This document shows, piece by piece, positions 51,094 through 63,145 of a stretch of 64,000 bases of DNA; the stretch's first letter is position 1, and every line of letters starts with the position of its first letter. Location of the stretch: NCBI GenBank assembly GCA_037953745.1, contig JBAKBP010003194.1:94606-158605 (forward strand). The letters run 5' to 3'. The translations under genes were made by a program, and so were the position numbers. The notes below the pieces were generated by a model that saw only the letters and a list, made by a program, of their open reading frames with translations, did no database searches and was not told where the DNA came from. This DNA is from Lithodes maja (lineage: Eukaryota > Arthropoda > Malacostraca > Decapoda > Lithodidae).

Positions 51094-51312
51094 CTAGACC
51101 CTCTGCCGTAAAGCTATACATGGCAAGGAAGGTTTGTCTAGAGCTACTGAAAGGTATTGAGTCAAAAACTCCTGATTAGAGGCCCACAACTGTGTGGACT
51201 TAATAACTTCCATCGAAAGATTATTAAGGAAACGTAAAGAGGCTGTCCCCTTGCGTAAATCGTGGGTCTTACCCACAACGCTGGGATTCTTCTCTTTAAA
51301 GTCCTCGACCAA
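51094..51312 (-). pseudogene. DIRS tyrosine recombinase, C-terminal catalytic part
   Basis: Reads NPSVVGKTHDLRKGTASLRF, LSMEVIKSTQLWASNQEFLT then QYL. H-x-x-R (HDLR), W (LWASNQ) and the terminal Y (TQYL) fit the second half of the R-H-R-W-Y set of tyrosine recombinases. It ends SLPCIALRQRV. Confidence 0.75.
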
Positions 51313-52142
51313 GAGAGAAGCCAGTGTATTTACCTAATTGCCTAATTGTAGTTTACAGGAGTTGAGCTAAGCTCGTGTTGTCCCGTCTCTCAGTCTACTT
51401 TTTATCCAATTTTTTCTTGAAAATATGGATGTTCCTTGCCCCTACCACCTCCTCCTCCAGCCCATTCCATTTGTCAATACATCTATAGGGGAAGCTAAAC
51501 TTCCTGATATCGTTCTTGCAGGTAGGTCTTTTTACTTTGTAGCTGTGGCCTCTAGTTATTCCTGTATCCATAATTAATATATCCTCCCTATCCAGCCTCT
51601 CCAGCCCCCGGGCACATTTGTACATCATTATCATGTCTCCCCTCAATGTACTCCCCTATCATGTACGCTCCATCAAGCGTTCACCCGGACTTGCGACCCA
51701 TAAAGCACCCTGGTGATTTAGAGGTGCCATTCTTAAATATTTGGTTAGAGCTTACACTGGGCAAAAAAGATGGTGCACCTTTCCCCTTTTTAACGCCGGC
51801 ACCGTGAACTCTGAAAACACGTGTTCACTGTGCTCATTCTTGGCTATGAATCCTGGGGAAGGTGCAATGTGAATACACTCATGAAGCCTATCAAACCTGA
51901 GGCAATTAGGTGTGTTGCTCATCGCCGCCAGCTCAGATACTCTGTTCCCGGTAGCCAAAGCCAAAAGGAATACTGCCCTTTTGTAAAATCTGCAGTCATT
52001 GGTACATACGGGAACGAGAATAACGACGATGCTTTGTCCAGAGACCATAAAGGCCTGAGCTGACGGGGAGGTGGGCGGAGTTTAAAACCTGCCCACATAA
52101 ATCAATTTCAGATAAATGTTTCTGTATGAACAGATACATTAA
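51261..52142 (-). repeat. Duplicated recombinase segment, copy A (contains a CR1 insert)
   Basis: Without 51329-51665 this segment matches 52237-52781 almost base for base. It encodes VFLLALATGNRVSELAAMSN, which holds the first catalytic Arg of the recombinase. It ends at TTAA (52139-52142). Confidence 0.85.
51329..51661 (-). mobile_element. CR1-group LINE 3' fragment with 4-bp target duplication
   Basis: 333 bp flanked by TGTA (51325-51328 and 51662-51665). Minus strand: RGDMIMMYKCARGLERLDRE, NDIRKFSFPYRCIDKWNGLE, EEVVGARNIHIFKKKLDKK. Tail CAATTAGGCAATTAGGTAAA. A different subfamily from the copies at 21578 and 50251. The matching site in copy B (52301-52310) is empty. Confidence 0.88.
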
Positions 52143-52236
52143 CCCTTCAAACCCGGTTGGTACACACGTGTACCATTTTTTTTTGGCCCCAGGAACCCGG
52201 GTGGTACTACATTGTACCATTGCTTGAAAGCCTGTT
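52143..52236. repeat. Sequence between the two duplicated segments
   Basis: Begins CCCTTCAAACCCGGTTGGTA directly after TTAA and contains ACACACGTGTACCA and a T run. The start resembles the CCCT...CCCGG ends of the piggyBac-like families, but no matching right end is visible. Confidence 0.4.
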
Positions 52237-52781
52237 CGTGGGTCTTACCCACAACGCTGGGATTCTTCTCTTTAAAGTCCTCGACCAAGAGAGAAGCCAG
52301 TGTACGCTCCATCAAGCGTTCACCCGGACTTGCGACCCATAAAGCACCCTGGTGATTTAGAGGTGCCATTCTTAAATATTTGGTTAGAGCTTACACTGGG
52401 CAAAAAAGATGGTGCACCTTTCCCCTTTTTAACGCCGGCACCGTGAACTCTGAAAACACGTGTTCACTGTGCTCATTCTTGGCTATGAATCCTGGGGAAG
52501 GTGCAATGTGAATACACTCATGAAGCCTATCAAACCTGAGGCAATTAGGTGTGTTGCTCATCGCCGCCAGCTCAGATACTCTGTTCCCGGTAGCCAAAGC
52601 CAAAAGGAATACTGCCCTTTTGTAAAATCTGCAGTCATTGGTACATACGGGAACGAGAATAACGACGATGCTTTGTCCAGAGACCATAAAGGCCTGAGCT
52701 GACGGGGAGGTGGGCGGAGTTTAAAACCTGCCCACATAAATCAATTTCAGATAAATGTTTCTGTATGAACAGATACATTAA
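52237..52781 (-). repeat. Duplicated recombinase segment, copy B
   Basis: Identical by eye to copy A apart from the CR1 insert. The upstream remainder of the gene (52974-52786: DVTKIFTNQYTQSTKRQFQS, HWQTFTSWILRTKTN) continues from this copy and supplies the recombinase N-terminal domain. Confidence 0.85.
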
Positions 52782-52989
52782 ACAATTAACAACCAACGCC
52801 ACCGAGGGCACAGTTTGTTTTTGTTCTAAGAATCCAAGACGTAAAAGTTTGCCAATGCGATTGAAACTGTCGCTTTGTAGACTGGGTATATTGATTCGTG
52901 AATATCTTGGTCACGTCGCTACCATATGGTGCTAGCCACTTGGCCTCCTGAATGTCCATAATGAACAAGTCCACGAGGTTTCTAGGTTG

Positions 52990-54172
52990 CTAATTGTGTT
53001 CTAAGTGGAACAACCCGACCGGGAGTGACACTGGGTGCATGCACCACGTGTTCAAATGCTGGTACCACACTGCGCCGGCCACAGGGGCGCGATTAGCGAG
53101 ACTACGCCTCGCTAATCCTGTAGTTCGTTGACTACGTGGCACATTAGAGACGCGTCTGGCGGCGGAAAATAGATAAATGGAACTCAATCTGTTCTCGTCC
53201 GTCATCAGAGCGTCAGGTCCACCCGCCGGCGTTATCGTCCGGCGGGTGAGGTACAGTGGGAGTTTGTGAGTTTTCTCAGACGCAAACAAATCCACTTGTG
53301 GATGGTAATGCTCCGCACACGCAAGAGTGCCCATTCTACTGATGTGCTTTGTCTCTGAGACAGAGCGTCTGCCCAGACGTTTGCTACGCCTGGGAGATAA
53401 GATGCGTGAAGATGAATGTCCAGCCTGTTGGCTAGTATAAAAATCTTTTCTGACACGTTTAGCCACTTCCGAGATCACATTGACCCTTGTTTCTGAATAC
53501 AGTGAACCACATTCAGATTGTCCATTCTGAAGGCCACCGACTTGCCCCGTAAAGCAGAGCCGTGAGCCTGAAGGACAGATAAGGGGACTAGTAAGTCTTT
53601 GACATTGATGTGGAAGATTTCTAAATGGGACCAAAACATTTGACCCTGATGCCCGAGGTTTGACTAAAAGCCCCAACCTATCGTTCCTGACGCATCCATG
53701 TCCACCCATACCGACGGCGGAGGAGAGGTTCATGACATGACTTCGTGCAACATTTCCCTCGTCGCCCAAACCGCTAGTAAGTTGTGTAATAACAATGGGA
53801 TAGGCCATACTATCCCCGCCGGTAATAGTGGGAAAAATTTGTTGCCCTCCAAGATTAAACGTTAGACTTACAACCGGCCCAACTTAACAGTTAGCTGAAC
53901 CCAGTTGAGAGAACCGACTAGAGATTCCCAAAGTCTCTGTGTCGTAGTCAGACTGTGGAGAAACATAAACGGTTTTTGCGAAATCTGTTTCGAGTGTCCA
54001 CACTCTGACTCAGAGTGAGAGAAGCTGTGTCCTCGACCAGCCCTATCCCCTGAAATACTCGTGGGGGAACAAGGGTTTGACTTTTACTAAGTTGACCTTG
54101 AATCCTAGAGATAAGAGATGGTTTAACGTAACGTAGACATGAATGATGCGTAAGTTTTGTTTCTGCCACCAC
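52990..54172 (-). pseudogene. DIRS reverse transcriptase/RNase H remnants
   Basis: Two frames: IHLHASYLPGVANVWADALS (RNase H end) at 53456-53232, and HPQVDLFASEKTHKLPLYLT at about 53300 followed by LFSAARRVSNVPRS. At 54172-53948 is SQTLVPPRVFQGIGLVEDTA, resembling the RT to RNase H linker (leader of KSxLxPxQ...FLG type). Multiple frameshifts. Confidence 0.65.
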
Positions 54173-54238
54173 CAGTTAGATACCACCAGACCCTGATCCC
54201 TTGTTCTAACAAGGGCATCAGGGCTTGCGGGGACCTTG

Positions 54239-55259
54239 CTAGAATGCTTGTGCCAAATTGAAAACAGTCTTCCAAACTGCTGGTGAAATCAAAGAAGGAA
54301 TTAGAACTGGAGACAGAACTACTTGGCTTGCAATACGGTCAAGAAGTTTCTTCACTACGAACATCCTCAGATCCTGCCTTGCTCGAACTGCCTCTAATAA
54401 GGCCGTCCGAATATCTCCTAAAGACTTGGATGGAAGTCTGGAGAAGCAAGCGCCGGGAAAGTTCAATGGCTTTCCTGACTTCCGCGGCTTCTATTGCCTG
54501 AGAAGAGCGTAACAGAGACTTTGTTACTTGCTGGGAACCAGATATTGCGAAAACAGTTTAAACGCTTTCCCTCTTAACCTAAACTCGCGGTCTATGTAAG
54601 CTGGGGAAGACGTGCTAAAGGAGCTTATAATTCGCCCAAATTGATTATTTGGGGGGTGGCAGTCAAGCAGAGGGGACTCCGCCGGCACCAAAAATCGGAA
54701 GAGATAACCAAGAATGGCGTTCTGGAGGGATTTGGTGGGAAGAATAAGTCATGGTTATAATAACTTGGGATGTCCTTAATATGAACATCCAAAACATTTC
54801 CGTAACACTGACACAAGCGGATGGTTAGGTATTTTTAGCTAAAGCAAAGGATGTAGCCAGAGGTCGCACATTCGTCGACATCGCGGGATCTCCCGTACTA
54901 AAAGGAGTTTCCGGCGTAGGGCCAAAGAACCTATTAAGTGCATTCAATAGTAGTCCCTCAATCTCTTCCGCCGGTACATACCTAGCCGATGACGAACTCC
55001 GTGGAGATTCGACAGTACCCTGAGAGTCGCCTAGAAGGTGACTGGACTCTTCAACCTCCATCTCTGAGACCAGAGATCGTTGTTCTTTATCCGTTAAGTC
55101 TGGTTTATCATGGGAAGATCCCGCCGAAGCTGGGACCTCCACATGTTGCCATGTTAAAACTGGGATAGAAGATGGTACATCGGCATCCCGGTGGACGTCA
55201 GCACTAGTTGAGTCACAAAGGGATGTGTTCTGTCCTGCCAGAACTGTGAGTATCGCCAT
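54239..55259 (-). pseudogene. DIRS Gag-like ORF pieces
   Basis: 55259-54825 encodes an acidic Ser-rich protein (SSARYVPAEEIEGLLLNALN then RFFGPTPETPFSTGD). 54466-54239 encodes FSRLPSKSLGDIRTALLEAV and KKLLDRIASQVVLSPVLIPS, like the helical Gag region of DIRS elements. Assigned by position and style only. Confidence 0.5.
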
Positions 55260-55377
55260 ATACCTTGGCTGTGGCTGTCCCTCGCTTGCGAGCTCGGTAT
55301 ACTCTCTGAAAGAGAGCCCTGTAAAGGTTTATGATAATTAAAAGTTCCCATAGCTCATTAACACATTGAAAGCAGAG

Positions 55378-55545
55378 CTGGTGAGCAAAATCATAAAGTA
55401 TACTAATTAATTTAATTTATATTTAATTGTATTAAAATAAATTACTATAAATAAACAATATTATCATAATATAATCATAGAAAATATATATGTTTATTAT
55501 GAATCAGTTATTAAATTATTTCATTAACAAAACAAAATTAATATA
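55378..55545. other. AT-rich spacer
   Basis: Very AT-rich non-coding sequence between the Gag-like ORF and the 5' non-coding repeat of the DIRS element. Confidence 0.5.
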
Positions 55546-55877
55546 GGGATACCTGAGCTTAACGGCGTTGAACATACAGCAATGAGAGGTTCAAGTGCCG
55601 ACATGACCGAGACTGGGGGAAAACTACCCCGCCCCCGGGAACTACCTGGTCACCTGGTGCAACACCGGAACTCTGCCCTGGAAAGAGAAATTTCCGGGGA
55701 TTAATGCTCATAGGGTTACACCCAAAAAATGGTACAAAATATGTGCCACAAAACCGCCGGTCAACGAACCGTAGCACTCCACCACTACTTTTCGTTTTTC
55801 CTTTAGTTTCATATTAACCCTTTCACGCATTTATGACGCAGAGGTTGCTAGATTATCAATGAGAAATAGAGTTCTCT

Positions 55878-56919
55878 ATCTATCTATCTATTGCCTGACG
55901 CCGTGATCCCCGAAGGGGTGGCCACGAACGAACCGCCCCCATGCACCTCTGTCCCCAGTCAGTCGACGCCCCTCCCCCCAACCAGCACCGCCTTCATTCA
56001 TGTAGTTCCTCACTCCATCCTTCCACCTCATATTCGGTCTACCTCTCCCCCTCTGTCCCTCCACCTCGCTCTCGTACACCCTCTTAGTCATTCTCTCGCT
56101 TTCCATACGTTCCATATGGCCGAACCATCTCAAGTTGTTCCTTTTCACACTTTCCAGCACATCTACCTCCACACCACACCTCCTTCTTACTTCCTCATTA
56201 GTCTGTCTATCCCTCCATGTAATTCCGCACGCACTCCTTAAGTAATTCATTTCCACTGCTCTCACTCTTGGTCTGAGTCTCTCAACCAACGTCCATGCTT
56301 CGCTTCCGTAAGTCAGTGTCGGGATTACCACACTGTCATGCAAGGACTTCTTCACTTCCATACTGACCACCCTATTTCTTGTTACTGCTTTTAGCGTTCC
56401 TACAACCCTCTTCCCCTGTTGTACCCTCTCCCGCACCTCTTCATCCATAGTCCCATCTTTACTCAACACACTGCCCAGATACTTAAAAGAGTTGACGATC
56501 TCCATAGCCTGACCGTTCAGCTTCACCTCACACTCTGTGACTTCACCCCTTTCGAAGACCATAACCTTGCTCTTCCCCGTATTTACCTTCAAATTCCGTT
56601 TTTCGCACACTGTTCCAAACTCATTTACCAGACCCTGCAACTCCCATTCATTATCACTCATCAGAACTGTATCATCCGCAAACAGCAGTATAGGTAGCTT
56701 CCACTCAATTCCCTCCCTTTTCAGAGATACACCAACATCCACTGCTCTTGATAGTATTTCTTTCATGACTCCATCCATATATACAGTAAACAACAACGGG
56801 GACATCACACACCCCTGTTTCAAACCAACATTCAGGTCAAAGAACTCGCTCTGCTCACTCTCCACACGTACTGCCGCCTTTGCACCCTCATACATGCTCT
56901 TCACTGCTTTCAGCAGTTC
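55878..56919 (-). mobile_element. RTE-like LINE, 5'-truncated, second copy
   Basis: 338 open codons (56904-55888): MKSMYEGAKAAVRVESEQSE, GLKQGCVMSPLLFTVYMDG, LPILLFADDTVLMSD, WFGHMERMESERMTK. A few residues differ from 25080-26390 (MSPLLF for MSPWLF, CGITW for CGVTW). AGAT tail at 55878-55892. Flanked by the 10-bp AGAGTTCTCT (55868-55877 and 56920-56929). Confidence 0.88.
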
Positions 56920-56929
56920 AGAGTTCTCT

Positions 56930-57060
56930 CACTCTTATAATTACCTCTCCAAAATTAGTTTTCTGCCCACAGCTAACTCAAAGACAACTGCAGAGGTTGA
57001 AGTAACTAAACTAAAGGTTTCTAAATACCCCTGATGGTAACAAAGGCTTTAAAGTATCCC
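56930..57060. other. Spacer without recognised features
   Basis: Short unique-looking sequence between the RTE copy and the repeat tract. Confidence 0.4.
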
Positions 57061-59700
57061 CATTAGGCTCAAAATCGCGTCGTATGTCGGAGAGGGTTAA
57101 AGATTTCAGGATATCTTTACCTGTCCAGAAGATTTAAGCCTATCATCTGAATCCTCATAAAGATGAAGCATATCTTTATTAAAGATGAAGTCATTCAAGT
57201 ATTCCTTTACACTTGAAACACTAGTAAGATTCCGGCATCTTTTTATCCCCTAAAAAGTCTAAGCCTATCTCAATCGCTAATCCGGCTTTTCCCAGAAGCC
57301 CTCATAGATCGCCGTCTTGAAGGCCGTGATACCCTATTGTATCAATCAATTGTTTGGCAAATTATCGCGAATTGCAAATCAGTTAATATAACCACCCGAA
57401 GGTACCACCGCCGGGTTTTATATGCAATGTCAAACCAATTGTACCTGCCCCAGACCTTTTTTGTAAAAAGGTCGCCGGGAGGGAAAGACTAAACAAACAA
57501 ACAGCATTGTTTCAATGGCTTATTAAAGATTTCAGCATATCTTTTACCTGTCCAAAAGAATTAAGCATATCTTTTTTAAAAGATGAAGTCTTTCAAGTAT
57601 CCTTTTACACTTGAAACACTAGTAAGATTCAGGCATCTTTTTATCCCATAAAAAGTCTAAGCCTATCTTTATCTCTAATCCGGCTTCTCCCAGAAGCTCA
57701 TAGATCGCCGTCTTGAAGGCCGTGATACCCTATTGTATCAATCAATTGTTTGGCAAATTATCGCGAATCGCAAATCCGTTAATATAACCACCCGAAGGTA
57801 CAACCGCCGGGTTTTATATGCAATGTCAAACCAATTATACCTGCCCCAGACCTCTTTGTAAAAAGGTCGCCGGGAGGGAAAGACCAAACAAACAGACAGC
57901 ATTGTTTCAATGGTTTTGAAAAGCCGAGAAAACCATGTCCAACAGGTGTCAGCATGGTCACCTAGATAACTGTGTGGAGCCCCCTTCGCCGGGAATAACA
58001 CAGGAAGCCTGATCCCAGGCTCGACCACAGAAAACGCAGTTTCTGATGAGCCCTCAAGCGACCAAACTCGTCGGGGTAACTTACCTATTTTAGCCATCCT
58101 GACTAAAACTCGGTAAATAAAAACGGTGTTCTCGGAGCAACGAGCAAAACGCCGGAAAGGTAACCCACACCAAACGAGACATTACAGGGGGGGCGTAATG
58201 CTAAAGCAATGAATAACACAGGAAGCCTGATCCCAGGCTCGACCACAGAAAATGCAGTCTCTGATGAGCCCTCAAGAGACCAAGCTCGTCGGGGTAACTT
58301 ACCTATTTTAGCCATCCTGACTAAAACTCGGTAAGCAAAAAACGGTGTTCTCGGAGCAAAGAGAAACACGCCGGAAAGGTAACCCACACCAAACGAGACA
58401 TATTAACACATTTTATACAAAGGGTGTGCGCAAAAGTAGGGATACCTGAACAGGAGGGCCTAATGCATAAAGCAAAAACCGGGGCAACGGAAGTCATGAC
58501 AGACACTGGAGGGAAACTTACTCAAGGTTCTGCATAGACCCGCCGGGACCCAGCTCTGGAAAAAAAGAAAATTTCCAGGAATTAATGCTCATAAGGTTAA
58601 CCCAATCATGTTCGCACACAAGTGTTAAATAACCCACCGGGTAACGAGACGTAATACTCAACGACCACAGCTCGCTACGCGGTGGGGTCTCCTAAGTAAA
58701 AGATTTCAGAATATCTTAATTTGTCCAAAAGATTTATGAATACCCTCTGACATAATATATAAAGACCATCATGGCGTTTATAACTGATTAAGTCTTTCCG
58801 GTGGTGTTTGTTTCAAGATTCAATTTTGGAAAAAAAAAACTAAAAAAGACGCCGGCCCCCGAATTATCTCGTAGATCAAAAACTGGGAAGCCTGACAAAT
58901 ATACGAGATCTAACTTCTGCCGAAGTATCTTTTTAGATCGCCGTATGATGAAGGCGGCGATACAAAACGTATCCCTCAATTGTCTGGTTAACTAACTGAA
59001 TTGTAAATTCGTTATTCCCATCCTTCTAAGGAGCACCCGCCGGGTGAGAATAATAGTTGAAAAACGTTAACCCCAATTGTGCCCTAAAGCGCCGTATGTT
59101 GAAGGAGGTGATACACAATGCATCCCTCAATTGTCTGGTCAACTAAACTGAATTTTGCAAATTCGGTCATCCCACCCTTCCAGGTTGCACCCGCCGGGTG
59201 ATTTAAAGTTTAAAAGTTAACCCCAATTGTTCCTATCCCCACTTCTTTGTAAAAGATCGCCGGGGAGGAAATACAACAACAGCATAGTTTTATATTGGCT
59301 TTTGCAAAACCGAAAAAACTACAAACAACACGTGTCCGTATGAACACTGTTAGATGGGTACAGCCAACCCGCCGGGAGTCATAAGGAGCCTGAAACAGGC
59401 ACCCCAGAGATGCAGTCCTGGGGAGCCACAGACACCACTCGCCGGGGAAACAAGCCTGTTTTTTAAACCACGCGTGGCCAAAACTCGGCAACCAGCCGGG
59501 GTTATCAAGGTGAAACCGAGAAAAACCCGCCGGAAAAAACCCACCCCGTCCAGATACCATCTGAACGCAACACCGGACCGAGGCGTAGCCAAAACACAAC
59601 TAACGCCGGGCCCAACAAAGTCCATGGAATTAGCCAATACACAACTCCCCCAGGACACATAAATAGTCCGTGGAATTAGCCAATACACAACTAAACCAGG
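57061..59700. repeat. Complex degenerate repeat tract related to the DIRS 5' end
   Basis: A unit of about 424 bp (AAAGATTTCAGGATATCTTT ... CCGCCGGGTTTTATATGCAA) occurs at 57100 and 57524, with a more distant relative near 58700-59320. A unit of about 225 bp (GAAGCCTGATCCCAGGCTCG ... GAACGGTGTTCTCGGAGCAA type) occurs at 57985 and 58205. The stretch 58437-58690 matches 55547-55790 (GGGATACCTGA ... ATTAATGCTCATA). No coding sequence; motifs with CGCCGGG recur. Confidence 0.65.
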
Positions 59701-60350
59701 ACACACATGACACAGTAGTACATATTTAGAAAATAAATCAATAACACTTGTATATGTGGTAAAGCTACGAGAGGCTGGCTAGGCCTAGGCAGACGGATAA
59801 CAGTAATATGTTGGAATATAAACAAAAAGCACTGAATTATATCACAACAGGAACCACCGCCAACACACCACTGTAGCAACACTTCCGGCAAAGGGAAGAA
59901 CTGACTCGGGACCCAGAAAAAAACTTCACTAAGTGAACAAAAATACGCTGGGAACGTCAGCAAAAATACGCTACCTCATCAGAAAGATAAAAGGAAGCAA
60001 TAACGCGTAAAGAAAGCCGCCTGCATCACAAAGCTAGCTAACTGTGAAAAAGTTCACCTGTCCACAACAGGACCACGAGGGAACATCCGAAATAGATGCC
60101 CCAAACACACGACCCAAAATACACTGCACTGCGGGCAACTAGCCCAGGACACTCCTGCTACGCATATCCTAACCTTACTCGATACATCCCGGAGTAAACA
60201 AATGAGAAAAAAACTCACTAGGGACGCAACAAATGCGGAACCCGCGGAGCGTGGGGAGACACGTCCGGGCAGGCTGAGCGCAGAGCAGAGAAGGAAGAAT
60301 GACGCCTGTAGTAGCGTCTGGTCAAAAGATCCACACAAGCACATCCACGA
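59701..60350. other. Stretch without recognised features
   Basis: No supported ORF or element end seen. Sequence is neither clearly repetitive nor similar to the rest of the window. Confidence 0.4.
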
Positions 60351-60356
60351 TATGAT

Positions 60357-60785
60357 CTATCTATCTATCTATCTATTGCCTGACGCCGTGATCCCCGAAG
60401 GGGTGGCCACGAACGAACCGCCCCCATGCACCTGTCCCCAGTCAGTCGACGGCCCCTCCCCCCAACCAGCACCGCCTTCATTCATGTAGTTCCTCACTCC
60501 ATCCTTCCACCTCATATTCGGTCTACCTCTCCCCTCTGTCCCTCCACCTCGCTCTCGTACACCCTCTTAGTCATTCTCCGCTTTCCATACGTTCCATATG
60601 GCCGAACCATCTCAAGTTGTTCCTTTCACACTTTCCAGCACATCTACCTCCACACCACACCTCCTTCTTACTTCCTCATTAGTCTGTGCTATCCCTCCAT
60701 GTAATTCCGCACGCACTCCTTAAGTAATTCATTTCCACTGCTCTCACTCTTGGTCTGAGTCTCTCAACCAACGTCCATGCTTCGC
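60357..60785 (-). mobile_element. RTE-like LINE, short 5'-truncated copy
   Basis: Complement of the last 430 bp of the RTE-like element with several single-base deletions that break the frame. AGAT tail at 60357-60375. Flanked by TATGAT (60351-60356 and 60786-60791). Confidence 0.85.
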
Positions 60786-60791
60786 TATGAT

Positions 60792-61880
60792 GGAAAGCTT
60801 ATTGATAGTTATTCTTATTTTCTTTTTGTTTTTATTTTTTACGAAGTTTTTCGTAGTGAGAACCCAATTCATTATGACTGAAGCCATGAGTGAGGTCGCG
60901 TGCACTCATGATGAAGGCTCCTCAAATTTTAAATGCTCTGCGCGGTAGATTCAAACTACGGCGGATGAGTGTTTGAAGAGGGTGCCTTATGTAATAGGCA
61001 TGTTCGTCAATGATGGAGGGGCCACTAATAAATTTACTATTACACTTTTGAGCCAATCCTCTGGATTTTCTCATCTTTAATAATGGTGTTTATCAACCAT
61101 TGCCCAACTTGATATACTTTAGAGGTCACTCCTGGGCAGGAGGAGGTATGAGTCAGGCTCATGGGAAGCAGAGGAAGATCGGAATGCGCTGAGGCGCGGT
61201 GTTCAAACTGTGTTAATTCTTTTCTTTTTTATTTCCTACTTTTCAGTGGCTTCGTCTCAATGACGTACCTTAGGAATGATTAAGGGGTACACCCTAAGAT
61301 GATCTTGGTTCTCGACTGCCGTAATCGAGGTTAACCCGGGCTCTGAGGAGCCCGGAACGAGGCCATATTATCATAGGCTCTTACGTCATTGACTTCAGGA
61401 GCCACCAATAAATATTAGTTTTTCCTTCCTTCCCTACGGGTTGTCAAAACCGTACTCTCTCTCTCTCTCTGTGGCGGGTGTTTCAAACAGCTGACGCAAG
61501 GTTCGAAGAGTGCCATTACTGTATAAGGCATATCATCAATGATGAAGGGGCCACTAATAAATATTAGGTTTACCTTCTTCCCTACGGGACTCGATCAAAC
61601 CTATAATTAGGCATAAATACGTTCCTAGCAATAGAGACAGTCCCAATTTAACAAAAGTTCACTATAGTCGAAGAAAGCATCCAAAAAACAGGAAAAAAAC
61701 CAAAATGTGGGAGCACAGGGAACGTACTGTACGTCCTTCACTGATGAGTGGCCATAGGGGTCCTATAGCTACTTATCAGTGAAGGATGCCTCTGGGATTC
61801 GTCACCAGGGATTGCGCAGAGCAACAGCAGAGGAATGAGAAGCGCACAGAATAATAAAGACGCGCGAGTCAAATATATTA
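60792..61880. repeat. Low-copy degenerate direct repeats, no gene seen
   Basis: The motif GGGGCCACTAATAAAT and its neighbourhood (ATGATGAAGGGGCC, CTTCCCTACGGG) appear near 61017, 61390 and 61540. GGCATATCATCAATGATG is a variant of GGCATGTTCGTCAATGATGG. Also a CT microsatellite at 61452. No coding potential. Confidence 0.5.
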
Positions 61881-61899
61881 ATTATATTTTCTATTTTTT

Positions 61900-62147
61900 G
61901 TAACATTCACAGCCTTTCCTCTAACTTCCTCTCTGTAGAACACCATCTCTCTTCTACCAAACTGATTTACTTTTCCTCACCGAAATTTAGTTGTCCAAGG
62001 CAACAGACAGCAAACCTTTCTCTATACCTTCCTACTATCTCTATCCTCAATTCAAAGCCAAAGGTGGATGTTGCGTGTACGTACGCAACAATCTTACTTG
62101 CTCTCGTGTTTCCAACTTTGACTCTTCTGAATTCTCAACTATCTGGC
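61900..62147 (+). pseudogene. LINE endonuclease fragment
   Basis: Reads LSKATDSKPFSIPSYYLYPQ, FKAKGGCCVYVRNNLTCSRV and SNFDSSEFSTIWL: the GG-CVYV and W-L segments of an APE endonuclease from a Jockey-type LINE. It is cut at TTAA (62148-62151) by element X3. Confidence 0.7.
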
Positions 62148-62151
62148 TTAA

Positions 62152-62296
62152 CCCTTCCTGCCCGGGCAGCATGTTATAAGGACACCGCGGCAGATGGGCA
62201 GAAACCCGGGTGTCCTTACCTGTCAGTAAGCTTGAAAGCCTATTCAGCTTGGTCTGAACGCCGTGCGTCCGACGCATGTAAACAAAGCCGATCGTT
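62152..62296 (-). mobile_element. piggyBac-like element family X, truncated copy X3
   Basis: Begins after TTAA (62148-62151) with CCCTTCCTGCCCGGGCAGC and runs through GACACCGCGGCAGATGGGCA and GCATGTAAACAAAGCCGATC, the reverse complement of the right part of X2. It stops at a T run (62295-62316). Confidence 0.8.
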
Positions 62297-62744
62297 TTTT
62301 TTTTTTTTTTTTTTTTAACCCTTCCTACCCGGGCAGCCTTTGTTAAGGACGGAGGCTGTATCCGGGCGATCTGGCTGAAAACACAACAAAAGTAAACTAA
62401 GGCTAATCTCGCTTAATATACTACCTACAATAATCAAACAGATGTCAAAATGGGCGCCTTACCTTCCCGTGTAGAATGGCGTTGAGTAGAGCATTTTAGC
62501 TCAAGTAGTTCAGGAGTTATGATGATGGAAGTGGAGGTAACTTTTGCCGCGTATTTACCTCGACGCGTCCGAACGCTCACCCGCGGCCCAGGCTACGACG
62601 AACGTTTTGACTCGTCGCTCTACCTGAATTATGGCGGGAAGCGATTTTTTAGTGTTTTATTGTTTATTATGCCATATATTATTGTTATTATGATATTTTC
62701 ACTCAATAAATATATTTTTCTGAAGTAATTTGTGTCTCTGTCAC

Positions 62745-63112
62745 TTATACTTAAGTTTTATTGTTATTATTATAGTAGTTATGATTATTTATACAGGACT
62801 ATGGTAATTGATAGTCATTTTCACTTCTTTATTGTTAGGAATATATATTTTAGTGTCACTTTCACTTGTTCATATTGTTCTGAAGGCACTTATTATTACT
62901 TATGTGTGTCTCTTTCACTTAGACTTAGTTTTATAGTCATTATTATAGTAGTTATGATTATTTATACTGGACTATGGTATTTGATAGTGTAATTTTCACT
63001 TCTTTATTGTTAGGAATATATATTTTAGTGTCACTTTCACTTGTTCATATTGTTCTGAAGGCACTTATTATTACTTATGTGTCTCTTTCACTTATACTTA
63101 GTTATATTATTA
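62745..63112. repeat. Tandem duplication of about 184 bp in the piggyBac 3' UTR
   Basis: Two copies of TATTATAGTAGTTATGATTA through TTCTGAAGGCACTTATTATT with few differences. Confidence 0.85.
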
Positions 63113-63145
63113 TTATTGAGTGTCACTATCACTGTCACTTACACT

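Larger units (their letters stand above)
51060..55800 (-). mobile_element. DIRS-type tyrosine-recombinase retrotransposon, decayed and partly duplicated
   Basis: On the minus strand, in order: a Gag-like acidic ORF (55259-54825), a second Gag-like piece (54466-54239), RT remnants (54172-53948), an RNase H piece (53456-53232), and tyrosine recombinase pieces (52974-52391, repeated 52048-51094). Frames are broken throughout. The 5' non-coding part (55547-55790) has relatives in 57040-59700. The duplicated recombinase region contains a CR1 insertion and a short TTAA-associated sequence. Confidence 0.75.

Noticed and set aside
57738..59706. ORFs of 60-130 codons in the 57-59.7 kb repeat tract
   Set aside because: They recur with the repeat unit in shifted form and have no conserved motif. 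Probably chance.
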